Of a DNA stretch of 64,000 nt, positions 8,790 through 19,012 are shown one piece after another. Under the pieces are notes generated by a model. It saw only the letters and a list, made by a program, of their open reading frames with translations, was not told the origin of the DNA and searched no databases. The position numbers were made by a program, and so were the translations under genes. The first letter of the stretch is position 1, and each line of letters starts with the position of its first letter. Source of the DNA: an uncultured Bacteroidota bacterium (GTDB taxonomy: Bacteria; Bacteroidota; Bacteroidia; Flavobacteriales; Flavobacteriaceae); NCBI GenBank assembly GCA_902626365.1, contig CACOFE010000003.1, positions 1 to 64,000 of the forward strand. Reading direction: 5' to 3'.

Positions 8790-9842
8790 ATGGATTCATT
8801 AACTCAAATTGTTTTAGGTGCATCAGTTGCAGAAGCAACCCTTGGAAAGAAAATAGGCAATAAAGCTATTGTACTTGGTGCAATAGCTGGAACTATTCCT
8901 GATTTAGATATAGTTACTAGATTTTTTGTTGATGATCTAACGGCATCTGTAATGCATAGAGGATTTTCTCATTCACTTATATTTCCATTCATTGCTGCAC
9001 CTATACTTGCATGGGTTTTAAAAAAAATTTATTCTAGCTATACAGATGTAAGTTTTAAAGATTGGTTCAAAATGTTCTTTTTAGCAATATTTACGCATCC
9101 ATTGCTCGATGCTCAAACAACGTGGGGGACTCAACTATTTTGGCCTTTTGAATGGCGTGTAGCAATTGAAAACATATTCATAATTGATCCAATATATACC
9201 CTTCCATTTTTAACATTCCTCATATTAACAGCATTTCAAGATAGACTTTCAAGAAAAAGAAAAATCTATAATTCATTAGGGCTAATTATAAGTTCTACAT
9301 ATCTACTTGCTACTTTAGTATTTAAAGGAATAGCTCATTATAAAATAGCAGAAGCACTAGAGAAAAATAATATTGAGTATAAAGATATTAATACAAGAGC
9401 CACATACTTTAATAGTATACTGTGGTCTTCTCAAATTGAATTAGAGGACTCTTATATGTTTACATACTACTCTTTGTTTGATAAATCAATGCCTGTTTTT
9501 ACCAAAAAGTTTCCTAAAAATCATGATATGCTAAAACCATTTATTGGTGAGAAAAAAATTCAGCAACTTATTATTTTGTCCAACGGCCACTACATCATGA
9601 CAAATGAAAATGATGAATTAATTTTTTGGAATTTAAAACTAGGGCAAAAAGGATTTGATAAAAATGCTTCTCCTTATATATGGTCTTATGTAATAGAAAA
9701 AAATAATAAAGAGCAAATTCAATTAGACGAAACAAATGAAAAAATGGATGCACTAAAAGTTAAAGAAATAAGATCATTCAGAAATAACAGAAAGTACTCA
9801 GAAGAATTTAGTAAGTTTTATGAGAGATTAAAAGGAATTTAA
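8790..9842 (+). CDS. YdjM/DUF457-type membrane metal-dependent hydrolase
   Basis: 350 aa. The N-terminal MDSLTQIVLGASVAEA, GTIPDLD and HRGFSHSL motifs are those of the LexA-regulated YdjM/DUF457 family, membrane proteins with conserved His/Asp residues predicted to bind metal. Four to five hydrophobic segments lie in the first ~190 residues; the C-terminal ~160 residues are soluble. The second HPLLDAQTTWG motif adds further ligands. Substrate unknown. It diverges from sixA. Confidence 0.8.
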   Translation: MDSLTQIVLGASVAEATLGKKIGNKAIVLGAIAGTIPDLDIVTRFFVDDLTASVMHRGFSHSLIFPFIAAPILAWVLKKIYSSYTDVSFKDWFKMFFLAIFTHPLLDAQTTWGTQLFWPFEWRVAIENIFIIDPIYTLPFLTFLILTAFQDRLSRKRKIYNSLGLIISSTYLLATLVFKGIAHYKIAEALEKNNIEYKDINTRATYFNSILWSSQIELEDSYMFTYYSLFDKSMPVFTKKFPKNHDMLKPFIGEKKIQQLIILSNGHYIMTNENDELIFWNLKLGQKGFDKNASPYIWSYVIEKNNKEQIQLDETNEKMDALKVKEIRSFRNNRKYSEEFSKFYERLKGI

Positions 9843-9856
9843 TCTAATTTTGATTT

Positions 9857-10021
9857 ATGTATACACCATTAATTATAATTATAACATTATTTGTCTTAAA
9901 CTGGATAATCAGAATTTTAATTAGAAAAAATCCTCAGAATAAATCACTTGTGAAACTAAGTTTTTTAATCAGTTTCAGTATGATTGCATATACAATATAT
10001 TATTTCTTTTTTATCAGATAA
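9857..10021 (+). CDS. Small two-helix membrane protein (54 aa), not in the ORF track
   Basis: An ATG 15 bp after the YdjM-like gene opens a 54-codon frame ending in TAA. It encodes two hydrophobic helices (PLIIIITLFVLNWI and LSFLISFSMIAYTIYYFFF) separated by a basic RKNPQNK turn. Close spacing suggests cotranscription. It overlaps the convergent GH43 gene by 22 bp. No known family recognised. Confidence 0.45.
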   Translation: MYTPLIIIITLFVLNWIIRILIRKNPQNKSLVKLSFLISFSMIAYTIYYFFFIR

Positions 10022-11676
10022 TTAACATAATCAAAAGAAGCTGAATCTTTTGTTTTTTTTCCATTTGAAGTTGCATAAAGACCTAAGTGAGCACCAGTAT
10101 ATCCATTACTTTTTAGTATAGAACCATCTAAATTGGCAAATAGATTAAAATGTGTTCCTTTTGTTGAAAAATAAAGTTTATAAGCTTCTTTGTCGGCAAT
10201 CACTTTAAATTTTATTTGACCTTTGAATTGTTCAAGGTGTTCTTTTTTTGTTGATATTAATTCACCGTTTTTGACAACATAGGCTTGAAGATAGTGTTTG
10301 CCATCATCTTTTATTAAAGTAAAATTAATGTAATTATCGTCTTTTTGAAAAAAACTAATTCCTGCCTCTGATCCATTGGTATTCGGTTCAAAATGCATTT
10401 GTGTTAAGTATTCAAAACTTGATTCAGTTTGTTTAAATCCCAATAGGGCGGCTCTACCTCTTTCTTTTATCTGATTTGGATGGCAAATTAAATTGAGACG
10501 TTTATCTTTTTTGTTTAAATGAAATATATTTTCAATAGGGTAGCGCCTAAAGTTCCATTTTAGATTCAGTTTATCTGATTCAAAATTGTCCTTAAAAGAT
10601 ATTTCTATATTTTGAATAGAGTTATTAAAGACAATATCATTTGACAATTCTATACGACCTGTTTTAGGAGATACTACTGGCCATAAGTGTTTAGTTTCTT
10701 TCCATTCAAAGGGCTCTCTTTCCCAAGTAATAGGGGCAAGAAAAGTTTCTCTTCCCATATTAGAACCTCTTTTAATTTGATTTCTAATACCCAATAAAAC
10801 AATGTAATTTCTTCCGTCATCTAATTGAATTATATCGCCATGACCTGTACTATTGACCCAATTATCATAAGAAAGGTGTCTTGATGTTATTATGGGATTT
10901 CTTGGATTTGATATGTAAGGGCCTTCAATATTATCACTTAATGCTACCATTACAGCATGATTAAAACTTGTACCTCCCTCTGCAATTAATAAATAATATC
11001 TTCCATCTTTTTTGTACATATGTGGCCCTTCAGCCCAAACACCTCCGCATGCACCTCTCCACAAGAGATATTTTTCCCCCACTAATTTAAATTCATTTAT
11101 ATCTAGCTCTTGAAGCCAAATCTCCCCTTCACCATTAAAATTGGGATTTTCAGGCATTTGATTACCTACATACCACACCTTGCCATCATCATCAAAAAAT
11201 AAGTCTGGATCAATTCCAGGAGCACCCAGAATATGTATTGGATCTGACCATGGGCCTGCAGGATTTTCAGCAGTAATAATAAAGTTTACCATGTCGGCCT
11301 TCTTCTGTTCCTCATCATAATAAACGTTAGTAGTTATTATATAATAAACTCCATCTTTATACCTTATAGTTGGAGCATGAATTCCGCCATTTGACTGAAC
11401 ATCGATCAAATTTACTGTTGAATCAACTTGAGATTTTCTGTGTAGTCCGTAACCTATTAACTCCCAATTAATAAGGTCTTTGCTTTTATGAATAGGTAAG
11501 CCTGGGAAATATTCAAAAGAAGAATTGACTAAATAGAAATTATCTCCTACTTTACAAATAGATGGGTCTGGATATCCACCCCTTATTATGGGATTTGAAA
11601 ATTTTTCTTGTCCATAGCTCGATAAGATAAAAATTATAAAAAAATATTTTATTGATTTCAATATTAGGTTTTTCAT
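10000..11676 (-). CDS. Secreted GH43 beta-xylosidase / alpha-L-arabinofuranosidase
   Basis: 558 aa with a signal peptide ending near SYGQ. Five-bladed propeller with the GH43 triad: Asp in GGYPDPS (~37), Asp in GIDPDLF (~154) and Glu in WAEGPHMY (~215). The C-terminal ~200 residues, containing GRAALLGFKQTESSF, match the beta-sandwich found in GH43 subfamilies such as GH43_11/12. It probably removes xylose or arabinose from xylo-oligosaccharides in the periplasm or at the surface. It follows the GH3 gene by 5 bp, so the two are a likely operon. Confidence 0.9.
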   Translation of the reverse strand: MKNLILKSIKYFFIIFILSSYGQEKFSNPIIRGGYPDPSICKVGDNFYLVNSSFEYFPGLPIHKSKDLINWELIGYGLHRKSQVDSTVNLIDVQSNGGIHAPTIRYKDGVYYIITTNVYYDEEQKKADMVNFIITAENPAGPWSDPIHILGAPGIDPDLFFDDDGKVWYVGNQMPENPNFNGEGEIWLQELDINEFKLVGEKYLLWRGACGGVWAEGPHMYKKDGRYYLLIAEGGTSFNHAVMVALSDNIEGPYISNPRNPIITSRHLSYDNWVNSTGHGDIIQLDDGRNYIVLLGIRNQIKRGSNMGRETFLAPITWEREPFEWKETKHLWPVVSPKTGRIELSNDIVFNNSIQNIEISFKDNFESDKLNLKWNFRRYPIENIFHLNKKDKRLNLICHPNQIKERGRAALLGFKQTESSFEYLTQMHFEPNTNGSEAGISFFQKDDNYINFTLIKDDGKHYLQAYVVKNGELISTKKEHLEQFKGQIKFKVIADKEAYKLYFSTKGTHFNLFANLDGSILKSNGYTGAHLGLYATSNGKKTKDSASFDYVNYLIKKK

Positions 11677-11681
11677 ATAAA

Positions 11682-13880
11682 TTATTGAACAGTGAAACTT
11701 ACCTCTTTTATCATCTTTCCAAGTTCTTTAGTTCGTTCCCCGGGTGAGCTTCCACCAACAAATATCTTAAAATTTCCTGGTTCTATTTCTTTCACACCCT
11801 TTTCATTGTAAGATGCCATCATGTTATCGTCAATGACTAAGTTAATTTTCTTTTTTTCGCCAGAGCCCAAGTATATTCTTTTAAAAAATATCAATGATGA
11901 ATTGGGTGTTCTAAAAGAAGCCTCTACATCATTTATGTATACTTGTACTACTTCTTCACCTGGAATATTACTATTATTAAAGACTTCAAAATTCAATTCT
12001 ATTGAACTGCCAATATCTATTTTATTTTTTTTGAGTGAAAGGTCCGAATAGTCAAAGCTGGAATAACTTAATCCAAATCCAAAAGGATACATTGGTTTAT
12101 GATTTGTGAATTTATAAGTTCTATTATCCATATTGTAATCGCTATACTCTGGAAGGTGAAATAGTGATTCGGGAATTGTTATTGGCAACTTCCCAGAAGG
12201 ATTAACATCGCCAAAAATAACATCAGCTATTGCATTTCCGCCTTGTTCTCCTAAATACCATGCATAAATAATAGCATCAGCATATTTAGAGATTTCTGAA
12301 AGATCTATAGCAGACCCTGATTTTATAACTAAAACTATCGGTTTATCACCGGCACTTTTTCTTAATTTTTTAAGATATTCAATTTGATTTTTTGGAAGAG
12401 ATATTGTATTTCTATCACCATTCGCGTCAGATGAAATTGCAGCGCCCTCTTCTCCTTCAATTAATGCAGAAATTCCCATTACAGCAACCGTAACATCACT
12501 TGAACCTGCCAAACTTGCCGACCAATCCATTCTATTATTATCACTAATAAGGTCAAGTCCCTGATTGAATCTTATTATTGTTCCATTGGAAACTTTTGTA
12601 GTAATACCCTCTAGTGGAGTAACAATATTTGGACTTAATCCATTATAGTTTGCAAGTAATGTATTTACATTTGCAGCATTTGGCCCAGTTATAAAAAGCC
12701 TATTTATATTTTTGGATAGTGGAAGGATATTATTTTTATTTTTCAATAGTACTATTGACTTTGAGGCTACTTCTTTTGCTAACTTAATATGATCTTTATT
12801 GTTTATATGACTCTCGTTTAAACCTACGTATGGATTATCATTAACTTTTGTTAATATTCCAAGCTTTAATCTTGTCATCAATAATCTTTTTAATGATTTA
12901 TCTAAATCTTTTTCGGTTAGATAGCCCTTTTCAATGGCTTTAGGAATTAAATTATATAATGATCCACAATTAAGATCAACACCGCCCCTTATTGCATATG
13001 CAACACTTTCCTCATCTGAAATTGTAAAATTATGATTTGACTTTATATCGTTTATAGCGCCACAATCTGAAACAATATGTCCTTTGAACCCCCAATTTTC
13101 TCTAAGTAGATCATTTAATAAGGACTTACTTCCACAGCATGGCTCATCATTTAATCTATTATATGCACACATTACTATTTCCACATTTGCTTCAATCAAC
13201 TCTTTAAAAGCGGGTAGATATGTTTCATTTAAATCCTGAGGACTAACTTTTACATTAAAACTATGCCTAATTGCCTCTGGACCTGAATGAACGGCAAAAT
13301 GTTTTGCGCCTGCCGCAACCTTCAAATACTTAGGGTGATTTCCCTGTAATCCGTTAACAAAGGCTTTTCCAATTTTTCCCGTTAAATAAGGATCTTCCCC
13401 ATAGGTCTCATGGCCTCTTCCCCATCTTGGATCTCTAAAAATATTGATATTGGGTGACCAGAAGGTTAAGCCAGTATATTCCAATCTCATTCCTTTTTTA
13501 TTAAAAATATTATACATAGCCCTAGCTTCAGTTGAAATGGCATCTGCAGTATTTCTAATCAGATCAGGATCAAATGTTGCTCCCATCGCAATTGCCTGAG
13601 GAAATACAGTTGCTTTTGCTGATCTGGCAACTCCATGTAATGCTTCATTCCACCAATTGTACATTTCTATTCCATGCTCAGGAATAGATCTAGAAGTGCT
13701 TAACATTTGTGAAGCTTTTTGCTCAATTGTTAAAAGAGAAATTATACTATCAGCAATCTTATGAAATGAGTTGATTACTTCAGATGAAGGATTATAATCA
13801 ATTTCGGTTGAATTAGACTCAAAAGAAATTAAAGCAATGATTAAAAAGAATAACAAAAATTTTAATTTATTTTGCCTCAT
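11682..13880 (-). CDS. GH3 beta-xylosidase, secreted
   Basis: 732 aa with a signal peptide. The motif WWNEALHGVARS is typical of the xylosidase branch of GH3. The nucleophile is the Asp of VSDCGAI (~272). The order is GH3 N-domain, C-domain (~400-610, with GEEGAAISSDANGDR) and a fibronectin III-like domain near the C-terminus. It would release xylose from the non-reducing end of xylo-oligosaccharides. First gene of a two-gene unit with GH43, 9-19 kb from the main PUL, and functionally it fits the same substrate. Confidence 0.9.
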   Translation of the reverse strand: MRQNKLKFLLFFLIIALISFESNSTEIDYNPSSEVINSFHKIADSIISLLTIEQKASQMLSTSRSIPEHGIEMYNWWNEALHGVARSAKATVFPQAIAMGATFDPDLIRNTADAISTEARAMYNIFNKKGMRLEYTGLTFWSPNINIFRDPRWGRGHETYGEDPYLTGKIGKAFVNGLQGNHPKYLKVAAGAKHFAVHSGPEAIRHSFNVKVSPQDLNETYLPAFKELIEANVEIVMCAYNRLNDEPCCGSKSLLNDLLRENWGFKGHIVSDCGAINDIKSNHNFTISDEESVAYAIRGGVDLNCGSLYNLIPKAIEKGYLTEKDLDKSLKRLLMTRLKLGILTKVNDNPYVGLNESHINNKDHIKLAKEVASKSIVLLKNKNNILPLSKNINRLFITGPNAANVNTLLANYNGLSPNIVTPLEGITTKVSNGTIIRFNQGLDLISDNNRMDWSASLAGSSDVTVAVMGISALIEGEEGAAISSDANGDRNTISLPKNQIEYLKKLRKSAGDKPIVLVIKSGSAIDLSEISKYADAIIYAWYLGEQGGNAIADVIFGDVNPSGKLPITIPESLFHLPEYSDYNMDNRTYKFTNHKPMYPFGFGLSYSSFDYSDLSLKKNKIDIGSSIELNFEVFNNSNIPGEEVVQVYINDVEASFRTPNSSLIFFKRIYLGSGEKKKINLVIDDNMMASYNEKGVKEIEPGNFKIFVGGSSPGERTKELGKMIKEVSFTVQ

Positions 13881-13905
13881 ATTCTAATTTACAATAAAAA
13901 TTAAC

Positions 13906-14580
13906 ATGGATGTATTAATCACCGGAAGTACTGGAATGGTTGGAAAATCAGTTTTAAATGAATGTATTAATGATAATAGAATATCAAAAATTTATTTGAT
14001 TAATAGAGTTCCAGTTAATTTAAAAAGTTCTAAAGTTTATGAATTCATTTTAGATGACTTTTTAAAAATGGGTGAATTAAAAAATAAAATTAATCATTGT
14101 GATGCGTGTTTTCATTGTATGGGCATAACATCTTTTGGGCAAAAGTCCGATTACTATTATAGGGTCACTTTTGAAATGACCAGAGTATTAACTGATCTTG
14201 TTTACGAAATTAATCCTAACTCAATAATGACATATGTTTCAGGTGAAGGAACAAGTAAAAATGAAAACAGTAAAATTCCATGGGCAAATATAAAAGGAAA
14301 GACAGAGAACTATATTTTAAATAAAGGTCTGAAAGATGCCTACATGATAAGGCTAGGGCTATTAATTCCTGAAAATGGTGTTACAGCAAAAACCAAATTA
14401 TATAATTTGTTTTACACATTAATGATTCCCTTTTATCCATTAATGAAATTAATTCCAACAATAACAACTAGTAGTAAATTAGGTCTAGCAATGATTAATT
14501 GTTTATATTTTCCCTTAAATGATAAATACCTAGATAATAAAAAAATAAATAAGCTATCCGAAATGCACATTAAAAATTAA
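13906..14580 (+). CDS. NAD(P)-binding atypical SDR / epimerase-like protein
   Basis: 224 aa. The Rossmann motif GSTGMVGKS is at the N-terminus. CFHCMGIT and YVSGEGTS segments lie at the active-site strand and WANIKGKTENYIL at the usual YxxxK region, with the Tyr apparently replaced. It belongs with extended/atypical SDRs (HTATIP2-like), function unknown. Its stop overlaps the GH53 start (TAATG), so translation is probably coupled. It diverges from the GH3 gene with 25 bp between starts. Confidence 0.7.
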   Translation: MDVLITGSTGMVGKSVLNECINDNRISKIYLINRVPVNLKSSKVYEFILDDFLKMGELKNKINHCDACFHCMGITSFGQKSDYYYRVTFEMTRVLTDLVYEINPNSIMTYVSGEGTSKNENSKIPWANIKGKTENYILNKGLKDAYMIRLGLLIPENGVTAKTKLYNLFYTLMIPFYPLMKLIPTITTSSKLGLAMINCLYFPLNDKYLDNKKINKLSEMHIKN

Positions 14581-15656
14581 TGAATAGATTAACGTACATA
14601 TTAATAATTATATTAGTTTTTGGTTGTCAATCAAACTCAGAAAATAATGATCATTGGGGAGGTGTATCACCAGATTTAATATCTGCTGTTGATATTTCAT
14701 ATTTTCCTACAATTGCTGAATCAAACCCGTTATTTTATAATGCTCAGGGAGATCAAGTAGACTTCCTTAACTCGTTGCTAGACTCTGGTGTTAATACAAT
14801 TCGATTGAGATTATGGGTTAATCCAACTGAGGATGTGTCTTCATTGCAAGGAATTAAAGAATTTTCAACATTACTAAAATCACTAGGATTTAGAATTTGG
14901 ATAACTCCTCATTTTTCTGATACATGGGCGCATCCGGGACAGCAGATTTTACCATCTGAATGGGAATCTTTAAATTTTGATGAATTAAAGGAAGAATTAT
15001 ATTCTCACATTAATCTAATAATGACAGAAATTGAACCTGAATATATTCAGATCGGAAATGAAATAAATACCGGTATTTTATTTCCACATGGTGATATTGT
15101 AAATAATCCAAATCAATTTTTAGAGCTAATTAATCAGGGGGTAAGTGCTGTAAGAAGTTTATCGTCAACGACTAAAATAATATTGCATTTTGCTGGATAC
15201 GAAGCTTCCCAATGGTTTTATAACTTAGTTGATGAAGTTGATTATGATGTTATTGGAATTTCATATTATCCAAAATGGCATGGAAAATCATTAGAAGAAT
15301 TGGAGGGTCAATTATCAAATCTTTCTGAAAACTTTGGGAAAGAGATTTTAATCGCTGAAACTGCGTACCCATTTACATTAGGGTGGAATGATTGGACTAA
15401 TAATATTGTAGGGCTAGACGAACATCTGATATTACCAGACTACCCAGCAACCCCTGAGGGGCAAAGAAATTTTTTAAGAGATTTAAAAACAGTTGTTTTG
15501 GGGGTTAGTGGTGGAGTTGGTTTTTGTTACTGGGGTGCAGAATTAATTGCCTGGGACGGAGAAAATTCTGAAAACGGTTCAGTTTGGGAGAATCAAGCAC
15601 TATTTGATTTCAACAATGTTGAATTACCCGTATTACAGGAATTTAATTTAAATTAG
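14580..15656 (+). CDS. GH53 endo-beta-1,4-galactanase, lipoprotein
   Basis: 358 aa. Lipoprotein signal (VFGCQSN, Cys16). GH53 features are clear: AVDISYFP, VNTIRLRLWVNP, the acid/base Glu of QIGNEINTG (~160), YYPKWHG, and the nucleophile Glu of IAETAYPF (~260). The family cuts beta-1,4-galactan, such as arabinogalactan side chains. No galactose-specific uptake or catabolic genes are near. The last 4 bp overlap the convergent Asp-box gene. Confidence 0.9.
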   Translation: MNRLTYILIIILVFGCQSNSENNDHWGGVSPDLISAVDISYFPTIAESNPLFYNAQGDQVDFLNSLLDSGVNTIRLRLWVNPTEDVSSLQGIKEFSTLLKSLGFRIWITPHFSDTWAHPGQQILPSEWESLNFDELKEELYSHINLIMTEIEPEYIQIGNEINTGILFPHGDIVNNPNQFLELINQGVSAVRSLSSTTKIILHFAGYEASQWFYNLVDEVDYDVIGISYYPKWHGKSLEELEGQLSNLSENFGKEILIAETAYPFTLGWNDWTNNIVGLDEHLILPDYPATPEGQRNFLRDLKTVVLGVSGGVGFCYWGAELIAWDGENSENGSVWENQALFDFNNVELPVLQEFNLN

Positions 15657-18600
15657 TTTTTTACCAATCTAAATACAACCCTTTTATTTTCGGCAACTAT
15701 TGTTAGAAAATAAACTCCTGGACTTTCATTTATATTTAAATTGAAAACTCTTCCCTGATTATATGATCTTTCAATTATTTTTCTTCCAAGAATATCGTTT
15801 AATTGTATTATAACATTATTATAATTTTTTCGTAGATCAATTGAAACATTACCATCCGTTGGGTTTGGATATATGATTGGGTTTTCTGGAAAAGTATTTT
15901 CAATTATTCCTAATGAAGATTCCACAATAACCACAGAATAATCTTCAGTCTCACCATATGTAGTTTCAACACAAGGATCAATGGGTACGTCAGCTGCCCA
16001 ATTTGCTTTAGCTCTTAATATGTGTTGACCTAAAGTTGCATCCTCCGGAATAATTAAGTTTATTGTTTCTGTATAAACTCCGCCAGCGACTCCAGGTGCA
16101 ATAATATGGTTATTTACAACAACTTCATCCTCGGTAAAATCAAGGTCATCATTGTAATCAATCCAGACCTTAATATATTGATCTCCATATCCTGTTGTAA
16201 CGGTTAATTCATATTCCATTCCTTGTTCCAAATCAGTTGATAAAGAAGTAAAATCTCCATAACCTTCACAACCAGAACTGTTGTCTATATCTTGTAACTG
16301 GAATAATTGAAAGCCATCGTTGTAGTCACAATTCATAGATGGTGTACATAAAACATTTGCTCTTACTTCATACATAAACCTATAAGTTTCAGAAACTAAC
16401 CCTTCATTGGATTCAGCAAAGACTTTGAAAAATACTTTTGTCCCAGCTTCAAAATTAGGAATAGCTGAATTTGATATCCATTCGTCATTTTCTGAATTAG
16501 ACATTTGTATTGTATCAGAGTCTGATTGTGTTGACCATTCAACATAAACACTACTTAAATCACCATCGTACTCTATGGTTGAAGTAACAAATTGATCTAA
16601 GCCTTCCTTTGGCTGAGTGTCTGTAGGTTGATTAGAAATAGTTGTTGTTTTTATTGATGGATAATTTTCTCTTCCCACAAGAGAATATTCCCAAACACCT
16701 CTTCCCCAAGTTGTTCCTCTCAAAGTATTTGACCCATATACAACTTCCAACTCCATCATAGTTGTATTTGGTAAATTTTCATTATATAATTCCCAAGAGG
16801 TTTCAGACATTGATTTTTTATAAACTCCAATTTCAGCTCCTAAATAAATCGTTGAATTTTCAGTGTGATCGATTACCACACTTCTAATCGGCATATTGCC
16901 TAAATTGTATGTGATGTTTTCCCAGCTATTTCCCTGATCATTAGTTATATAAACTTTTTGGTTGTTGTTTGAATAAGTTCCATAAGTTACTATAATTGTA
17001 TCGTCGTTATTTGGGTCAAAAGCAATGTCATTAATAAACTGATTTGGTAAAGATTGAGAAACCTCTACAAAATTTAATCCTCCATCATTTGAAATTTTTA
17101 GTCTATTATAATTAGATATGGCTAAAATGTCAGAATTGTTTTCAGCAATTGCAGCATTTTGAATATTTCCTCCGAAAAAACTATTGGCCAGTGTTGTCCA
17201 GTTAGAACCAAAATCATCACTTCGATATAAAATATTAGTCATCGTATAAATGCTCATTTGATTATTTGGGTCATACATCAAGGGAGTAACCCAATCACCG
17301 CTAAAATCATCTGGGTTTACACCATCCTGATTATAACCTCCATCTTTAGTTCTTCGTTTACCTCCAAATTGCAAACTACCAATCATCCAATCATCATTTA
17401 ACGGATGTATAATTCCCTCCATACCATCTGCACCATAAAATTCTATCCAATTATTTTCATTTTTAATACTAGTTCCATTATCCTGCGACCCCGTTATAGT
17501 TCTAAAATGATTTGACTGACTTACACCTAAACAATAGTTTTCTCTAATTGATTGCCCTTCAAAAATTTCCCAGGTTATACCATTATCAACACTCTTTCCT
17601 AAAAGCCCATCTGTATTCACCCAAAACACTCCATTATAACTTCTTGACCCTCTAATATCAGCATGAACATATTGACCTGTAGTGTCATAGTTGGCATTAC
17701 CTGTTGCCCAATAAGTTACTTGGTTCCAGGTCTGACCTCCATCATTACTCATATGTGTATCAATATCACCAAATAACATATAATTTTCATCCGTATCGCT
17801 AACAGCGAAGGCACCATAATTTGCAAGATTTGGATTTCCTTGTAATGTAAAGCTGTCAGCTATATTATCAGATTTCCAAACACCATCACTAGAACCAACA
17901 AATACACAATTCTCACATGCAGCAGAAACTGACAATTGAATATTACTATTGTTTCCTGGAATTGATCCAGATTGAACAAAACTTTGTCCTCTATCTGATG
18001 AAACATATATCTGAGAATCATTATTAAAAGTTGATGCATATATTATATTTTCATCCGTTGGATGAAATTCGATATAATCGTAATCTTGATTATATTCCCA
18101 CGAGTTACCGGTCTGAACAAAAGAAAATGATTCAAAATTATTATCTGACCTAAAAAGCCCTTCACTAGTTCCAGCAAAAACGAGATTTGGAATTGTTGGA
18201 TGGTACATTATTTTATAAATTCTATTGTTTGTACCTAGACCCCCCCAATTCAAATTGTCAGGGTTGAAATTCGTAATTGTCCAAGTATCACCTCCATCAA
18301 GAGATTCATAAATCCCATGGGTAGTTCCATTGTAAGAATTTCTTACATTGATCAAAACTCTATTTGGATTATCCGGAGAAACAGCAATTGTATTTACTCC
18401 GGATGCAAATAAAAAATCTGTTGTATTTTCCCAAGTTTGTCCACCATCTAAAGTCTTCCAAAAACCTCCACTCCTTGAGCCTAAAAATATTCTGTTATCA
18501 TTATTTAAATCAATGTAAAATGTCTCTATCCTTCCAAGTCCAACTGCATAATGTCCAGTGACTTCTTCAATATAATAAGGACCTAACTCCTCCCATCCGT

Positions 18601-18910
18601 TTTCAAAATTAGATTTCTTTGACGAGGGATTTTTGGAAATAAATTCTTTGTATTCTTTTGAAACAAAATTTGACTCAACATTATTTCTGACTCCGGAGGG
18701 ATAATATTTTGGCTCATTTTCATATAGCCATCTTTGATATGCCTTCCAGCCAGAACCTTTTTTTGTTTTATCAATATTTTCAAAATATGCTTCAGCTTCA
18801 GCTACAACTTCATATAGGTTGACGTTTATATCGTTAGCCATTTCTTTCCATTGCTGAGAATATGAAAGATTAATAAATCCAATACATAATATTAATAGTA
18901 ACTGTCTCAA
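15653..18910 (-). CDS. Large T9SS-secreted Asp-box (sortilin-like) propeller protein with GEVED domain
   Basis: 1085 aa with a signal peptide (to about SYSQ). Residues ~120-720 carry many Asp-box repeats of the S/T-x-D-x-G-x-x-W/F kind, for example LDGGQTW, LDGGDTW, SDRGQSF, NDGGQTW and TNDQGNSW, as in sortilin/VPS10-like or GH74-like propellers. Residues ~860-1000 hold a GEVED domain (WIDYNDDLDF). The end has a T9SS type A sorting domain (IYPNPTDGNV). Such proteins are common and abundant on flavobacterial surfaces; whether this one is an enzyme or a binding protein cannot be said. A promoter matching both Bacteroidota elements precedes it. Confidence 0.8.
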   Translation of the reverse strand: MRQLLLILCIGFINLSYSQQWKEMANDINVNLYEVVAEAEAYFENIDKTKKGSGWKAYQRWLYENEPKYYPSGVRNNVESNFVSKEYKEFISKNPSSKKSNFENGWEELGPYYIEEVTGHYAVGLGRIETFYIDLNNDNRIFLGSRSGGFWKTLDGGQTWENTTDFLFASGVNTIAVSPDNPNRVLINVRNSYNGTTHGIYESLDGGDTWTITNFNPDNLNWGGLGTNNRIYKIMYHPTIPNLVFAGTSEGLFRSDNNFESFSFVQTGNSWEYNQDYDYIEFHPTDENIIYASTFNNDSQIYVSSDRGQSFVQSGSIPGNNSNIQLSVSAACENCVFVGSSDGVWKSDNIADSFTLQGNPNLANYGAFAVSDTDENYMLFGDIDTHMSNDGGQTWNQVTYWATGNANYDTTGQYVHADIRGSRSYNGVFWVNTDGLLGKSVDNGITWEIFEGQSIRENYCLGVSQSNHFRTITGSQDNGTSIKNENNWIEFYGADGMEGIIHPLNDDWMIGSLQFGGKRRTKDGGYNQDGVNPDDFSGDWVTPLMYDPNNQMSIYTMTNILYRSDDFGSNWTTLANSFFGGNIQNAAIAENNSDILAISNYNRLKISNDGGLNFVEVSQSLPNQFINDIAFDPNNDDTIIVTYGTYSNNNQKVYITNDQGNSWENITYNLGNMPIRSVVIDHTENSTIYLGAEIGVYKKSMSETSWELYNENLPNTTMMELEVVYGSNTLRGTTWGRGVWEYSLVGRENYPSIKTTTISNQPTDTQPKEGLDQFVTSTIEYDGDLSSVYVEWSTQSDSDTIQMSNSENDEWISNSAIPNFEAGTKVFFKVFAESNEGLVSETYRFMYEVRANVLCTPSMNCDYNDGFQLFQLQDIDNSSGCEGYGDFTSLSTDLEQGMEYELTVTTGYGDQYIKVWIDYNDDLDFTEDEVVVNNHIIAPGVAGGVYTETINLIIPEDATLGQHILRAKANWAADVPIDPCVETTYGETEDYSVVIVESSLGIIENTFPENPIIYPNPTDGNVSIDLRKNYNNVIIQLNDILGRKIIERSYNQGRVFNLNINESPGVYFLTIVAENKRVVFRLVKN

Positions 18911-18930
18911 AATAAATACATTTTAAAATA

Positions 18931-18962
18931 CAAAAGTACACATCATATGCTTGCAGTACAAA
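18931..18962 (-). promoter_or_regulatory. Promoter of the Asp-box T9SS gene
   Basis: On the minus strand, TTTG (18959-18962), a 20-nt gap and TACTTTTG (18931-18938) match the Bacteroidota -33/-7 pattern, 21 bp before the ATG at 18910. Confidence 0.6.
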
Positions 18963-19012
18963 CGTGCAATAATAATTTTATTTTACATATTTTTAGACTA
19001 AATAAGTACCAC

